Assembly: GCA_009760855.2 (NCBI GenBank)
Contig: WPIO01000044.1
Span: 60,001-124,000 of the forward strand
Direction: 5' to 3'
DNA: 64,000 bases
Origin: Cristatella mucedo
Taxonomy: Eukaryota > Bryozoa > Phylactolaemata > Cristatellidae
The number at the start of each line of letters is the position of its first letter. The stretch's first letter is position 1. Shown here piece after piece: positions 62,208 through 64,000 of this stretch. The notes beneath the pieces are model-generated. The model saw only the letters and a program-made list of their open reading frames with translations, was not told the DNA's origin and ran no database searches. The position numbers were made by a program, and so were the translations under genes.

Positions 62208-63304
62208 CTGCAAAGATGTAAAAAGCCACTTAGATTATCATAAGGTTCGTCAAAACTACCCATACGCGTTAACAACTCTGAATCACCCGGGTACCCAGAG
62301 TCACACTTGTCTCTGCCACGTCCACATTTTGGCTGTCTGAGTCACTCGAAAAGCGCGACTTCCAGCCATTTGTAAAAGAGCACTAAATGCGAAGCATGCA
62401 ATGTCATGGGTGGCTAAATTAAGCACGTTTACTCAAAATGCCACTTACGATGCTGAACCATTTGATTACATGTGTACTATTACAGGCTTTTTAAGCGTAT
62501 CGATCATGGGTTCTAGCTTTCTTCGGCCAGCTCAAGCGGCTTGGAATGAGTCTATAAATTTAGCTGCGGCACTAATACAAGGCTGTCTTACTTGCCACTG
62601 ATCAAACTGGGTGCAATCTGGTTAATGCACAACCTCTATCTATTGTAAAATAATCGCGAAAATAGTTCTTTCCTGGGACCGTGGGGCGAACGTCATTTAC
62701 GAACTTTTGAGTGATCTGTGACACGTTACAAGTTAGTATTTCTTTTACGTCTTGATAGGGTTATCTTGCCTAGTTAGAGTCCGATGTGTTGATCGGTGCC
62801 CTGGTCGAATTCAAAAATAATAATTAATTGAAAGCAAATTAAAAAGACGCTTTGGGAAATAAGCATTTCTACTGCAACCACTTAGCAGAAAATGACTTGT
62901 AATTAAGGTATAAGCCCCAGCGTTGAAACGTCAATGGAATATTCGTTGTATTTCGCCACGATTCACAGCTAGGAACTAGGACAGAGACTCCATTGTGACC
63001 TTGAGTGGGAGTAACGGGCGGATAGGCATAGGCCTATCAGTCCGCCCATGCACAAATTCGCACTGAGTCCATTTTTGCGTCCCATAAATAATTCAAAGCG
63101 ATCGGAGTGCTTCAAAGACCTTTTGCACATTCACTGTGTGTGCCAAAAGCTTCAAAACGCAACAAAAATAATACCGAGTGCAGACGAAAAGTAAATTAAT
63201 GCCAGCTCAGCCTATAATGTTGAATGTGATCCTCGAAGGCTACTGGGGTAGATATATATTCATTGCGCTAGCGGCTTGGAGTGACGAGGCCCCGGTCACC
63301 TGAC
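62208..63304. other. Gene A intron, 5' side, no exon seen
   Basis: The catalytic exon of domain 1 would be expected upstream of 62,207 but is not found to 64,000. A hairpin-like palindrome lies at 63,016-63,047. The plus frame at 62,401-62,601 has no family resemblance. Confidence 0.55.
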
Positions 63305-63440
63305 TTAATCTAACGAGACCTGGCGGGTGGATTCGAGTACTGAACCAGACAATTCCGTATTGCCTGCAGCAAGCGAGGTGACAGCGCCTCCTCTGTCGCT
63401 TTTTTCGCTTTAGATGAGGCTATTCAATCGGCCGTTCGAC
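63305..63440 (+). mobile_element. SINE family 1-like, diverged
   Basis: A box eroded; a B-box-like ggtggattcgagtactg, then gcctgcagcaagcgaggtga and cgctttagatgaggctattc aatcggcc echo the family 1 body and tail. It lies in a gene A intron near the window edge. Confidence 0.45.
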
Positions 63441-63569
63441 CTTCTCTTTACCAAATGTCTGGACGCCAGCAGTGCAAAAGCTGTGTGAACTAGTTTCTGA
63501 GGTTCATACTTGGATCAGCGTAGCGGTCCGACCAAGTAGCTACTCATTCCGCTTTTATCAGGCGAGTAA

Positions 63570-63720
63570 ACAAGAAATAAGTATAATTCATCTGTATTGC
63601 GCCCTAAGAGAACCTAATTTCTATCTAAGCACTACGCATATGCCGCAGGACTTTAATCCACGACCTCGGTCGTCAAAGGCAAGCACCTTGCCACTGGGCT
63701 AAACCAGGGTGGCAACTCAA
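63570..63720 (-). mobile_element. SINE family 2
   Basis: The minus strand reads CTGGTTTAGCCCAGTGGCAA (A box), a mutated B box, and a tail complementary to cctaagagaacctaatttct with gcgccc. It lies near the window's right edge. Confidence 0.68.
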
Positions 63721-64000
63721 TCATTATGATTGCCAATGGTGTCGGGTGCTTTCGTTCTGACTTATAAATGTTTGCTCGTGGGCATTTTTTTACGTGCTTC
63801 TAGGTGCATCGCTGCATACATGCATACAAGCATTTCCTTGTATAAGTTTTGTTAACAGCTGCGAACGCATTTCTAATTGGTAATAGCTGCGAATGTACTC
63901 TCTTAATAATTGGTCTCGTGTCTGTGGGCATTGCTTACCTACATTGTAGCCATTAGTTGGGTTGCCACGTATGTCAAAATGGATGCAGTGATCGCTCGGT

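Noticed and set aside
62401-62601. Plus-strand 66-codon frame as a missing GH18 exon
   Set aside because: It is on the wrong strand for gene A and has no GH18 motif.

Overview
The window is intron-rich, AT-leaning, repeat-laden nuclear DNA from an animal, most likely an invertebrate. The reasons are GT-AG introns from about 100 bp to 10 kb, GH18 chitinase genes with CBM14 (peritrophin-A) domains, tRNA-derived SINEs, L2/CR1-like LINEs and hAT transposons. The sequence alone does not fix the phylum. A lophotrochozoan such as a mollusc or annelid is possible, but that is a guess.

Only two protein-coding genes can be supported. Both lie on the minus strand, head to tail, and both are GH18 family. 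Gene A (last coding base 43,095; 5' end beyond 64,000) has 12 exons in view. They splice in frame into 738 codons plus a stop. It encodes two GH18 domains in one polypeptide: the C-terminal half of domain 1 (62.2-59.5 kb), a complete domain 2 (56.5-46.2 kb), then a last exon with a hydrophobic tail that could be a GPI signal. Domain 2 has lost the catalytic motif: it reads DGLDLVWK where active enzymes have DGxDxDWE. Gene B (32,671 to 706) has 11 exons and a proposed 822-residue product: signal peptide, GH18 with intact DGLDLDWE, Ser/Thr-rich linkers and three CBM14 domains. Exon lengths and intron phases match between the three GH18 domains (99, 158, 125, 109, 309 nt, with small changes in domain 2), so they arose by duplication of one multi-exon cassette. 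A plausible division of labour is a secreted chitin-binding hydrolase (B) and a probably membrane-tethered protein with at least one non-catalytic, lectin-like GH18 (A).

Most of the remaining sequence is transposon debris in introns and between the genes. There are at least three or four related LINE groups, all in pieces. Group A has an (ATT)n tail and about 14 fragments. Group B has three copies. Group C has two. There is also an unplaced fragment at 41.2-41.9 kb. Two tRNA-derived SINE families are present, and the tail of the second looks like the 3' end of LINE group A, which suggests a mobilisation partnership. Between the genes lies a well-delimited but frameshifted hAT element (35,427-37,644) with matching terminal inverted repeats and a 7/8 target-site duplication. 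A second, badly decayed hAT-like transposase sits at 6.2-7.0 kb. Microsatellites are long: (TA)n, (CA)n, (GA)n and (CT)n.

Layout from left to right: 0.7-32.7 kb gene B (minus) with LINEs and SINEs in its introns; 32.7-33.4 kb GC-rich flank with a TATA-like 20-bp tandem repeat; 33.7-43 kb intergenic DNA with the hAT element and LINE/SINE fragments; 43.1-62.2 kb gene A (minus), whose introns hold LINEs, a perfect 25-bp inverted repeat, minisatellites and a 190-bp (AT)n; 62.2-64 kb intron of gene A with SINEs. No plus-strand gene, rRNA, true tRNA or CRISPR array was found.
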